From an uncultured Collinsella sp. (lineage in GTDB: Bacteria > Actinomycetota > Coriobacteriia > Coriobacteriales > Coriobacteriaceae), in assembly GCA_900759565.1 (NCBI GenBank), contig CAAEVV010000042.1, positions 1 through 48,034 of the forward strand: DNA of 48,034 nucleotides. Direction: 5' to 3'. Positions 17,351 through 24,662 of the stretch are shown here, piece after piece. Under the pieces are notes generated by a model, which did no database searches, was not told the DNA's origin, and saw nothing but the letters and a program-made list of their open reading frames with translations. Made by a program: the position numbers and the translations under genes. Every line of letters starts with the position of its first letter. The first letter of the stretch is position 1.

Positions 17351-17986
17351 ATGAATAAAGACCTGTATCTGGTTCGTCATGGGCAGACAATATTCAACCT
17401 TAAGCGCATCATTCAGGGTTGGAGTGACTCGCCGCTCACGCAGCTGGGCTGCGATCAGGCGGCGCGCGCCGGTATGTTTTTGCGCGCACGCGGCATTGAG
17501 CCCGATCATGCTTACACCTCCACGCTTCATCGCACCGAGCAGACTATCGCCAACTTGTGGCCGGGCTTGGCGTACGAGCGCCTGGACGGCCTGCGCGAGT
17601 GGTTCTTTGGCGACTTTGAGGCCGAGCGCGTGATGCTTATGCCCGAGCGCCCGTGGCGCGATTTCTATCGTCAGTTTGGCGGCGAGGGCCAGATGCAGGT
17701 GCGCGACCGCATGGTGACGACGCTGACCGAGCTTATGCAGCGTCCGGACCATACGTGCGTGCTTGCGGTAAGCCACGGATCGGCCATCAAGGAGTTCATG
17801 GACCACGTGAAGGGTGCGGCGGCCGACGAGCGCGATCGCGTGCCGGGCAACTGCGCGGTGCTGCACTTTGCGTTTGACGACGATGCCGGTACGTTTGAGC
17901 TGATTGAGATTTTTACGCAGGAGGATTACGCACGCGAGCTGGGGCTTGAACCGCTTGTGGCTACTGCAGGTCCGCAGCGGGGATAA
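17351..17986 (+). CDS. Histidine phosphatase family protein 2 (tandem paralogue)
   Basis: A 212-residue phosphatase starting 17 bp after the first copy behind GAAAGGA. LVRHGQTIFN carries the nucleophilic histidine, TLHRTEQT the conserved Arg, and VSHGSAIKEF the second histidine. It shares with the upstream copy the segment QGW-x-DSPLT. It has about 30 extra residues at the C-terminus. A longer in-frame start at 17300 would overlap the first gene and lacks a ribosome binding site. Confidence 0.88.
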   Translation: MNKDLYLVRHGQTIFNLKRIIQGWSDSPLTQLGCDQAARAGMFLRARGIEPDHAYTSTLHRTEQTIANLWPGLAYERLDGLREWFFGDFEAERVMLMPERPWRDFYRQFGGEGQMQVRDRMVTTLTELMQRPDHTCVLAVSHGSAIKEFMDHVKGAAADERDRVPGNCAVLHFAFDDDAGTFELIEIFTQEDYARELGLEPLVATAGPQRG

Positions 17987-18115
17987 CGTGAGCGTGGCGG
18001 CACGGGTCGCCGGCATAGCTTCTCGACGCAAAAGGGGCGGAGATGCATGTACCTGCTGCATCTTCGCCCCCTGTTTGTTGAGCTGCCGATTTTTGCGCTG
18101 GGCGGTCTGGTTTTG

Positions 18116-18799
18116 TTAGAACCGCGCGACCTGGTGCGTGAGCAGACCCGTCGGAACCTGCGGCGCGCCGCCGCTGACCTGCGCGGCGGGGAAGAGCGCA
18201 GCTACGGCAAAGTTGAACGGCTCTTTGCCCGTGTAGGTGCCGGCGGAACGGGCCTCATCGGCCAGCAGCTGCGACGCCCCGGTCAGCGCGGCAGCGTAGG
18301 CGGGGTCGTCGGCCAGTGCCGGCTCTGGTACTTGGTCGAGCATGGCACGGATGGCGGCAACAGCGTCCTCGCGCTTGACCTCCCACACGCGGTGCGTAAT
18401 GCCCGCGGGGTCGGTGACGGCGTAGAGCGAGGCGCCCTCTTTGGCAGCGCCCAGGATGATGTCCATGACGGGCGACGCCTCGTAGGCGAGCGACACGGGG
18501 CGCGGCTGAACTTTGAGTTCGGCGATCGCGCGCGCGGCGGCGGCCACGTCGGCGCTGGCATCGCCCTTGCCGCCCGCAAGTACACTCGTCGGGCAGATCG
18601 CCACGACACCCGTCACACGTCCCGGCTCGCCCGAGCATTCGTACACGTAATACGCCGCACCCGGGTCCTTGAGCATCAGACCATCGGCAATGGCTCCGCG
18701 CAGGGCATCGTTGCCGCTTAGGATGCTGCCCATTGCAGGCAGCGCCTCGAGCACGCGGTCCTGAGCCGGGCGGATGCAGGGAAACGGAAGTGCTTTCAT
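18116..18799 (-). CDS. DUF1015-family protein, short and degenerate
   Basis: A 227-residue protein, about half the usual length of DUF1015 proteins (around 400). The N-terminal IRPAQDRV, the YYVYE segment, PVSLAYE and TDPAGITHRVWEV follow the family order. The invariant ADGHHR motif, however, is replaced by ADDPAYAAAL, so any activity depending on it is probably lost. DUF1015 genes are often linked to serA/serC, and serA and serC are just upstream here on the same strand. It starts 39 bp after the M20 peptidase gene. Confidence 0.6.
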   Translation of the reverse strand: MKALPFPCIRPAQDRVLEALPAMGSILSGNDALRGAIADGLMLKDPGAAYYVYECSGEPGRVTGVVAICPTSVLAGGKGDASADVAAAARAIAELKVQPRPVSLAYEASPVMDIILGAAKEGASLYAVTDPAGITHRVWEVKREDAVAAIRAMLDQVPEPALADDPAYAAALTGASQLLADEARSAGTYTGKEPFNFAVAALFPAAQVSGGAPQVPTGLLTHQVARF

Positions 18800-18838
18800 G
18801 GGCGGTCCTAACGCGCGAGTCGGTTTGTTCGCGGCTTA

Positions 18839-20059
18839 TTATGCCCCAACTTGGCCGCTCGCGTCCCAGAGCACGTTATCGGCGAGCGCGATTAGCACCT
18901 GCTGACAACGAACGATATCGGCGTGGGGCACATATTCGTTGGGCTTGTGCGCGAGCGCGAGCGACCCGGGACCGTAGCTCATGCAATTGCGGTTACCTGT
19001 CTTGCCGGCAATGACGGCGGTGTCGGTGTAGCCGGTAAAGAAGCCAACGGTCGTGTCCGCGTCCGTCACGTCATCGGCGGCACGCTTGAGCGCTGCTAGA
19101 AGGGGAGAGTTTGGGTCGCGCTCGATGGCGGGGCGGTCGCCTGTCACGGTATAGCTTCCATGGCAACCGGGGACCGCGGCTTCGGCGCCGGCGATGGCCT
19201 GCTCTACCATGCGCTTCGCGGCGGCCGTATCGGTCGGAGGCGTCAGACGCATGTCGACCCAGACCTTGGCGTGGTCGGGCACGACATAGGGACGGTAGCC
19301 ACCTTCGATCTGCCCAAACGTGATGGTCGAAGACCCCAGCTCATCGTGCGCGGGCAGCGCCACAAACGCGCGACGGAGCGAACACACGACCTCGGCCATG
19401 GCGGCGACGGCATCCGCGCCCTTCCACGGCTGGCTCGCATGCGCTGTCACGCCAGCCATTTCAATCTCGAACCACGTACGCCCCTTGTGCGCCACCTGGA
19501 TCTGTCCGTCAGTGGGCTCGGTGTCCAGCACCCATTCATGCGAGCCGACCCAGCCAGCATCGATCGCGGTCTCTGAGCCACGCATAAAATCTTCCTCGTC
19601 GACCGAGCAGATGAGCGAAAAGCCGCGGCGGGGCAGCGCGCCATCCGCTACCACGCGCTCGAGCGTATAGACCAGTGCGGCAATGGCGCAGGCCAGGCCA
19701 CCCTTCATGTCGCAGGCGCCACGGCCATAGAGTTTGTCGTTACGCACAACCGCCCCGAGTGGCGGCGTGTTTGCGTCCCAGCCATCGCCCAGCGTAACGG
19801 TATCCATGTGGCAGATGTAGACGAGTCGCGCCTCGTCGCTCACTCCCGGCACGGTAATCATAAGGTTGCGGCGCCCGGGGAGTGCTTCGAGCTCTGCAAT
19901 TTGCACGGCATCGAGTACCGGATGGCTCAGCTGCGCTAACCGTTCCTCAACCAACGCTTTGATATAGCGTTCAATCTCGCCCTCATACGCACCTGGGTCG
20001 GAACTGTCGATCCGCACGAGTCTTTGCGTAAGCCGCCAAGCAAAATCTGTATCAACCAT
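18839..20059 (-). CDS. M20-family peptidase/deacylase (ArgE/DapE-like)
   Basis: A 406-residue dizinc hydrolase. Metal and catalytic motifs are present: CHMDTV (His and catalytic Asp), GRGACDMKGG (bridging Asp), and EEDFMRGSE (general base Glu and metal Glu), then an internal dimerisation domain. The C-terminal metal His is in LAHKPNEYV. It may be a succinyl-diaminopimelate or acetylornithine deacylase, or a peptidase; context does not decide. I chose the ATG at 20059 with GAGGTG upstream; the longer frame runs through the serA terminator. Confidence 0.88.
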   Translation of the reverse strand: MVDTDFAWRLTQRLVRIDSSDPGAYEGEIERYIKALVEERLAQLSHPVLDAVQIAELEALPGRRNLMITVPGVSDEARLVYICHMDTVTLGDGWDANTPPLGAVVRNDKLYGRGACDMKGGLACAIAALVYTLERVVADGALPRRGFSLICSVDEEDFMRGSETAIDAGWVGSHEWVLDTEPTDGQIQVAHKGRTWFEIEMAGVTAHASQPWKGADAVAAMAEVVCSLRRAFVALPAHDELGSSTITFGQIEGGYRPYVVPDHAKVWVDMRLTPPTDTAAAKRMVEQAIAGAEAAVPGCHGSYTVTGDRPAIERDPNSPLLAALKRAADDVTDADTTVGFFTGYTDTAVIAGKTGNRNCMSYGPGSLALAHKPNEYVPHADIVRCQQVLIALADNVLWDASGQVGA

Positions 20060-20137
20060 AGGCACCTCACAGATAGTTAGGTCAACATACAGATTGTATG
20101 CCAAGAAGCGGCTCGGTGCATTTAATGGAGTGCTTAC

Positions 20138-20173
20138 AAAAACGGGGGCGCCTCTCATGCGAAAGGCGCCCCC
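20138..20173 (-). terminator. Terminator of serC-serA (minus strand)
   Basis: GGGGGCGCCT and AGGCGCCCCC form a 10-bp stem followed on the minus strand by GTTTTTG, about 60 bp after the serA stop. Confidence 0.88.
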
Positions 20174-20236
20174 GCGGGCATTCAATGTCAGTAACGGGCA
20201 GGCCACATGGGGAACTGCCCTTCAGATCAGCCGGCG

Positions 20237-21400
20237 CTACTTGATCACGCGCACGCGATACATCGAGGGAATCTGCTTGAGTGCTTCGATGGTACTGGTG
20301 TCAAGGTGCTCGTCGGTGTCGAACATGGTGTAGGCGTTCTCGCCGGCGGACTCGTTGGTCATGCGCTGCACGTTGGCGTTGTCCTTGGCAAGGATTGCCG
20401 TGATCTGGCCGATCATGTTGGGCACGTTGGCGTGCAGGCAGGCGATGCGGCTTGCGGCGCGCGCCTTGCCCATGCTGCAGGCGGGGTAGTTGACGCTGTG
20501 TGCGATGTTGCCGTTCTCCAGGTAATCCTTGAGCTCGCTGATGGCCATGTCGGCGCAGTTGGCCTCGGCCTCGCCGGTGCCTGCGCCCGAGTGCGTGGTG
20601 ATAAACGTATTTGGCATCTTGACGGTCTTGGTCGTGGCAAAGTCGCAGCTAAACCAGCTGAGCTTGCCCTCGCGCAGGGCGGCGTCAACGGCGTCCTCGT
20701 CAATGATGGTCTCGCGTGCGTAGTTGATGAGCACGGCGTCCGGGGCCAGCAGGTTGATCTGCTCGGTGCTGATCATGCCGATGGTGTCGGCCTTGCTGGG
20801 CACGTGCACCGTGAGGTAATCACAGCCGCGGCAGAGATCTTCGAGCGTGCCCACGCGCTGCACCTCGCGGCTCAGCACCCACGCGTGCTCAACGGAAATG
20901 AACGGATCGTAGCCGTAGACGTCCATGCCCAGATCGACGCAGGCGTTGGCGACCTTGGAGCCCACGTTGCCCAGACCGATGACGCCGATGCGCTTGCCCT
21001 TGAGCTCGCGGCCCACAAAGGCCTTCTTGGCTTTCTCGGCATCGACCTGGATCTCGGGGTCGTCGGCGTTGTCGCGCACCCAGTTCATCGACTGCACTAC
21101 GCCGCGGCTCGAGAGCACCAGCATGCCCAGGACGAGCTCCTTGACGGCGTTGCTGTTGGCGCCGGGGGAGTTAAAGACGACGACGCCCTTCTTGGCGTAC
21201 TCCTCGACGGGGATGTTGTTGACGCCGGCGCCGCAGCGGGCGATGGCGCGGATGCCCTCGGGCAGCCCGTAGCCGTGCAGGTCGGTCGAGCGCATCAGGA
21301 TCGCGTCGGCCTCTTCGGCGGTGCTCACAAATTCGTAGCCCTCGCCAAACTCGACTTTGCCGTCCTTGGTGATGTCGTCGATGGTCTTAATCTTGCGCAT
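20237..21400 (-). CDS. serA: D-3-phosphoglycerate dehydrogenase SerA
   Basis: First enzyme of serine biosynthesis (3-phosphoglycerate to 3-phosphohydroxypyruvate), 387 residues. It has the NAD-binding GLGNVGSKVA, catalytic Arg in NYARETI, the acidic residue in the following strand, and the catalytic His in THSGAGT. A C-terminal ACT domain (about residues 315-387) suggests feedback regulation by serine. It lies 69 bp downstream of serC on the same strand, ending at a strong terminator. Confidence 0.93.
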   Translation of the reverse strand: MRKIKTIDDITKDGKVEFGEGYEFVSTAEEADAILMRSTDLHGYGLPEGIRAIARCGAGVNNIPVEEYAKKGVVVFNSPGANSNAVKELVLGMLVLSSRGVVQSMNWVRDNADDPEIQVDAEKAKKAFVGRELKGKRIGVIGLGNVGSKVANACVDLGMDVYGYDPFISVEHAWVLSREVQRVGTLEDLCRGCDYLTVHVPSKADTIGMISTEQINLLAPDAVLINYARETIIDEDAVDAALREGKLSWFSCDFATTKTVKMPNTFITTHSGAGTGEAEANCADMAISELKDYLENGNIAHSVNYPACSMGKARAASRIACLHANVPNMIGQITAILAKDNANVQRMTNESAGENAYTMFDTDEHLDTSTIEALKQIPSMYRVRVIK

Positions 21401-21469
21401 GAAAAACTCCTTAGCAGGTTTGTTTAAAACAAGTGGTTTGAAGTGGCTGGTCGGCCCGCGCGTTGCGGG

Positions 21470-22594
21470 CTAGTTAGATCGCGGACTCAAACTATGCTGC
21501 GCTTCGAAGTCCTTCATGTACGAGGCCAGTGCCTGCACATCTTCCATGGTTACGGCGTTGTAGACGCTGGCGCGCATGCCGCCCACCAGGCGATGGCCCT
21601 TGACGTTTTGAATCTGGTGCTCGGCCGCGCCTGCGACAAAGGCCGCGTCGAGTTCGGCGTCGACGGTGCGGAAGGTGACGTTGGCGATGGAGCGGCTGTC
21701 GGCCTGCGTAGTGCTATGGAACAGCTCGCTGTGCTCGAGCAGCTCATAGAGCAGGTTGGCCTTGGCCCAGTTGCGCTCGGCCATGGCGGCAAGTCCGCCG
21801 GTCTCCTCGACCCAATGGAACACCTTGCCGCACACGTAGATGCCAAAGGTGTTGGGCGTGTTGAGCATGGAGCCCTTGGCGGCCTGGGTCTTAAGGTCCA
21901 TGTACTGCGGCGTCTGCGCAAAAGCGGGGCCATCTGCGATGAGGTCGTCGCGCACGATGACCACGGTCACGCCCGCGGCGCCGGCGTTTTTCTGAGCGCC
22001 GGCGTAGATGAGCCCGTAGCGCTTGACGTCGAGCGGCTGCGACAAAAAGCAGCTCGAGACATCGGCGACCAGTGGTACGTCGCCGCAAGCGGGCAGCTCG
22101 TGGTACATGGTGCCAAAGATGGTGTTGTTCTGGCAGATGTAGACGTAGTCGAGCCCGTCGCCTGTGGCCTCGGCGGCAATGCGCGCGTTGATGTCGGCCA
22201 TGGTGGGTATGCGGTCGAAATTGGTGTCCTCTGAGCTCGCGAGCAGTACGGCCTCGCCGTACTTGGCGGCCTCCTTGTATGCCTTGTTGGCAAAGTTGCC
22301 GGTCACGATGTAGCCGGCGCGGCCGCGGCGCATAAGGTTCATGGGGATGCCCGCAAACTGCAGCGTGGCGCCGCCCTGCAAAAACAGGACGCGGTAGTTG
22401 TCGGGGATGCTTAGCAGGCGACGCAGGGTTGCCTCGGCGTCGTCGATGATCTGCTGGTACATGCTAGATCGATGGCTCATCTCGAGCACGGACATGCCGC
22501 AACCGCGGTAGTCCATCACCTCGTCGGCGATCTCGGCGAGCACGCTTGTAGGCAGTGCGGCCGGGCCAGCTGAGAAGTTGTGCACACGTGCCAT
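21470..22594 (-). CDS. serC: Phosphoserine aminotransferase SerC
   Basis: PLP enzyme of serine biosynthesis, 374 residues. The N-terminal NFSAGPAALP is diagnostic for SerC, followed by EMSHRS, FLQGGATLQF and the PLP-lysine region YAGAQKNAG. The GIY and VGGMRAS segments are at their usual positions near the C-terminus. It is transcribed ahead of serA and makes phosphoserine from SerA's product. Confidence 0.95.
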   Translation of the reverse strand: MARVHNFSAGPAALPTSVLAEIADEVMDYRGCGMSVLEMSHRSSMYQQIIDDAEATLRRLLSIPDNYRVLFLQGGATLQFAGIPMNLMRRGRAGYIVTGNFANKAYKEAAKYGEAVLLASSEDTNFDRIPTMADINARIAAEATGDGLDYVYICQNNTIFGTMYHELPACGDVPLVADVSSCFLSQPLDVKRYGLIYAGAQKNAGAAGVTVVIVRDDLIADGPAFAQTPQYMDLKTQAAKGSMLNTPNTFGIYVCGKVFHWVEETGGLAAMAERNWAKANLLYELLEHSELFHSTTQADSRSIANVTFRTVDAELDAAFVAGAAEHQIQNVKGHRLVGGMRASVYNAVTMEDVQALASYMKDFEAQHSLSPRSN

Positions 22595-22725
22595 CTTCTA
22601 GTTCCCCCTCGTAGTCGTTTGAACGTTCGGGATACTTTAGCACAGTGGAGCGCTAGGCGCGACCGCATCACGGTAAAACTCGACTGCGCCGCTATGATTT
22701 ACAGGATGGTTACATGGGGGAGGGC

Positions 22726-22899
22726 TTATCTCGAGGCTCGCATCCGATCCGCCTCGGTCTTCGCTTGTTTCCAGGGGCGCACACGACCGTTGGTGAGGTC
22801 GTCATAACCATGAGCGATGGTACGTTGAATGTGATCTTCGCGTTCCTGAATGGTAGTTAGCGCGCGCGTCTGATCAGAAATAGGCTTTACGACAGGCAT
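22726..22899 (-). CDS. Phd/RelB-like orphan antitoxin fragment
   Basis: A 57-residue protein. It starts MPVVKPISD, as Phd/YefM-type antitoxins do, and its C-terminal half (TIAHGYDDLTNGRVRPW) resembles the short helical end of such antitoxins. The middle of a normal Phd domain is missing, so it may be a deletion derivative. No toxin gene is adjacent on either side. It starts behind AAGGAG and a palindromic operator. Function as an antitoxin is inference. Confidence 0.55.
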   Translation of the reverse strand: MPVVKPISDQTRALTTIQEREDHIQRTIAHGYDDLTNGRVRPWKQAKTEADRMRASR

Positions 22900-22911
22900 A
22901 TGAAACTCCTT

Positions 22912-22939
22912 ACATAGAATCATATGTAGAACTCTATGT
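22912..22939 (-). promoter_or_regulatory. Palindromic operator of the Phd-like gene
   Basis: ACATAGA (22912-22918) and TCTATGT (22933-22939) are inverted, with a second overlapping palindrome TACATA-N6-TATGTA inside. It sits 13 bp before the start codon, where antitoxins of this type autoregulate. Confidence 0.55.
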
Positions 22940-23122
22940 TGAGTGTAGCGGAGGGTGGCGTTGGGCGTGTGCGTGCCTGCATTCGTAAGCGCGGTTGTCT
23001 GGCAAGTGTGATTTGGGGCGACCTCGTTAAAGTTTCTAAGCTGCGAAAATGACCGTTAACCGGATTAAATTTTGTTGCTCAACATTTGAAACTCTGGGCG
23101 TGGTAACTTTTTTACCAACAGG

Positions 23123-23128
23123 TATGAT
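23123..23128 (+). promoter_or_regulatory. Possible -10 element of the BREX operon promoter
   Basis: TATGAT lies about 84 bp before the upstream brxA start (GTG 23207). The -35 region is poor, and the T-rich GGTAAC-TTT-TTTACC just upstream is palindromic. The assignment is tentative. Confidence 0.35.
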
Positions 23129-23231
23129 TATTGTCATGTGCGCCGCGCCTGCCTGCCGGGTTGCGGCGTACTTGTGACAGCCTTTGACACCCTTGGAGCG
23201 TGTACTGTGGATGTAACCACAAAAAGCGTTC

Positions 23232-23241
23232 GGGGGGGGGG
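23232..23241 (+). repeat. Poly-G tract of ten at the brxA start
   Basis: Ten consecutive G, the last of which is the first base of the GTG used by the brxA open reading frame. It is the longest homopolymer I noticed in the window and is positioned where slippage would change brxA expression. Confidence 0.95.
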
Positions 23242-23891
23242 TGCTCACCCGCGAGCAATTCCTCCCGCATGAGATGCGCATCGTCGCTGCCCTTCGTATG
23301 CAGGGCGCAAGCGACGAGCAGGTCATTGTACGTGTAAAGAGCGAGAACCTCTTTCAATATCCCACGGAGCGCATGGTCGCCAACCGCGCAACCGTGTGCC
23401 TTCGCCGCCTTGACGCCATGGTGCCCACGGACGCCGTATGCGCCGCGCACGGCATCGACCCCAAAACCGCCGTCGAGGCTGCGTCATCCCTAACCAGGCT
23501 CATGGCATCCGGCACTCCCACGCAGGCGGACCAGGCCATCTTCTACAGCATGATCTGCCGCTACGATATCGTGCGCGAGCTCGTGCTCGTCGAGGTAGGG
23601 GAGCGCCTACAAAACTTCGATTATGCCTTTACGGCGGTTGACCTCAACGCCTTTATGACACGCTTTACCACGGAGTATCCGGACGCGGCCCGCTGGACTG
23701 AGGCCACGGTCAAGCGCATTAAGGGCTCGCTCCGCCAGACGCTCCGCCATGCCGGCCTTATCGGCGAGGGCCAGGGCCCGGAGTCCGAGCGCCTGTCACC
23801 ACTCTTCCTCGATTCCGATGTCGAGCGAGCCTTGGTTCAGCTGGGCGAGCAGTCGCTTATCGCGGCCCTTACCGGCAGGGCGGTGATGTAG
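23241..23891 (+). CDS. brxA: BREX type 1 protein BrxA
   Basis: A 216-residue DUF1819-family protein, a small helical DNA-binding component of BREX. ENLFQY (about residues 34-39) and the following basic helix are typical. The frame as given begins at a GTG made by the end of a ten-G tract, and no ATG is available. A better initiation site is GTG 23207, which has TTGGAG with 8 nt spacing, but with ten G it runs into a TGA after 27 codons. With nine or twelve G it would join this frame and add an N-terminus starting MDVTTKSVRGG. Expression may therefore be phase-variable, or the run length may be an assembly error. Confidence 0.88.
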   Translation: MLTREQFLPHEMRIVAALRMQGASDEQVIVRVKSENLFQYPTERMVANRATVCLRRLDAMVPTDAVCAAHGIDPKTAVEAASSLTRLMASGTPTQADQAIFYSMICRYDIVRELVLVEVGERLQNFDYAFTAVDLNAFMTRFTTEYPDAARWTEATVKRIKGSLRQTLRHAGLIGEGQGPESERLSPLFLDSDVERALVQLGEQSLIAALTGRAVM

Positions 23892-23892
23892 C

Positions 23893-24585
23893 GTGGCTCC
23901 CGTCAAAAGCGCCGTCGACCCTGTTGTCACCCCGGCGACCGATCTCGCCACCAATATCGGCATCCATTTCCGCAAGAGCGTCGTTGCGGCGCATGCCCGC
24001 TCCGAGCGTGCCTGTCAGGAATTTGAGCGCCGTGCGCAGCTTCTGCGCGAGTGCCTGTGCGGCGAGGACTTTTTGGCCAACAAGGGCATAGGCAATGAGA
24101 TCGGCTTTCACACCTTTTGCTATGACCCCGCGCTGGAGTTTGAGGCGCGTGCATTATTTGGCGCCCTTTCACGCGATGCCGAGGCCGACAAGCTTCCGTG
24201 CACGCTCAAGGTCGTGAACCTTTACGACGCCGTGCTGGCAATTCTCGAAAAGCGCCGTGTCCTCAAGGCTATCCCGCACCAAGAGGAGCGCCGCGGTACC
24301 CAGCGCGTGCTCGAGGACGTGGCCAAGTTCGCCTCGCCCGAGAAAGTCGCCGCGTACATCCTTGAGCAGACCGAGCCGCACATGCCCGGAGACGTCATCC
24401 TCCTCACCGGCGCGGGCGAGGTTTTCCCGTTCTTTCGCATACACACGCTTCTCCACTGCATGCTTGCGGATTTTGATGAGGTGCCTGTGGTCGCCGCCTA
24501 TCCGGGCAGTTTCAACGGCTCTTCTTTCCAGCTCTTTAACCGTCTGCCGGCCGACAACTACTACCGCGCCATCGATATCTCGTAA
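23893..24585 (+). CDS. brxB: BREX type 1 protein BrxB
   Basis: A 230-residue DUF1788-family protein, required with BrxC and PglX in BREX phage defence. The C-terminal PGSFNGSSFQLFNRL and NYYRA are the family signature. It starts with GTG one base after the brxA stop codon, so it is translationally coupled. The biochemical role is not known from sequence. Confidence 0.9.
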   Translation: MAPVKSAVDPVVTPATDLATNIGIHFRKSVVAAHARSERACQEFERRAQLLRECLCGEDFLANKGIGNEIGFHTFCYDPALEFEARALFGALSRDAEADKLPCTLKVVNLYDAVLAILEKRRVLKAIPHQEERRGTQRVLEDVAKFASPEKVAAYILEQTEPHMPGDVILLTGAGEVFPFFRIHTLLHCMLADFDEVPVVAAYPGSFNGSSFQLFNRLPADNYYRAIDIS

Positions 24586-24662
24586 GCACGGCTCCCCGCA
24601 GACAAGGCACTGCCGCCGGCAACAACCCTTTGCCATACGTTCCCAAACCCAAAGGAGCACCC

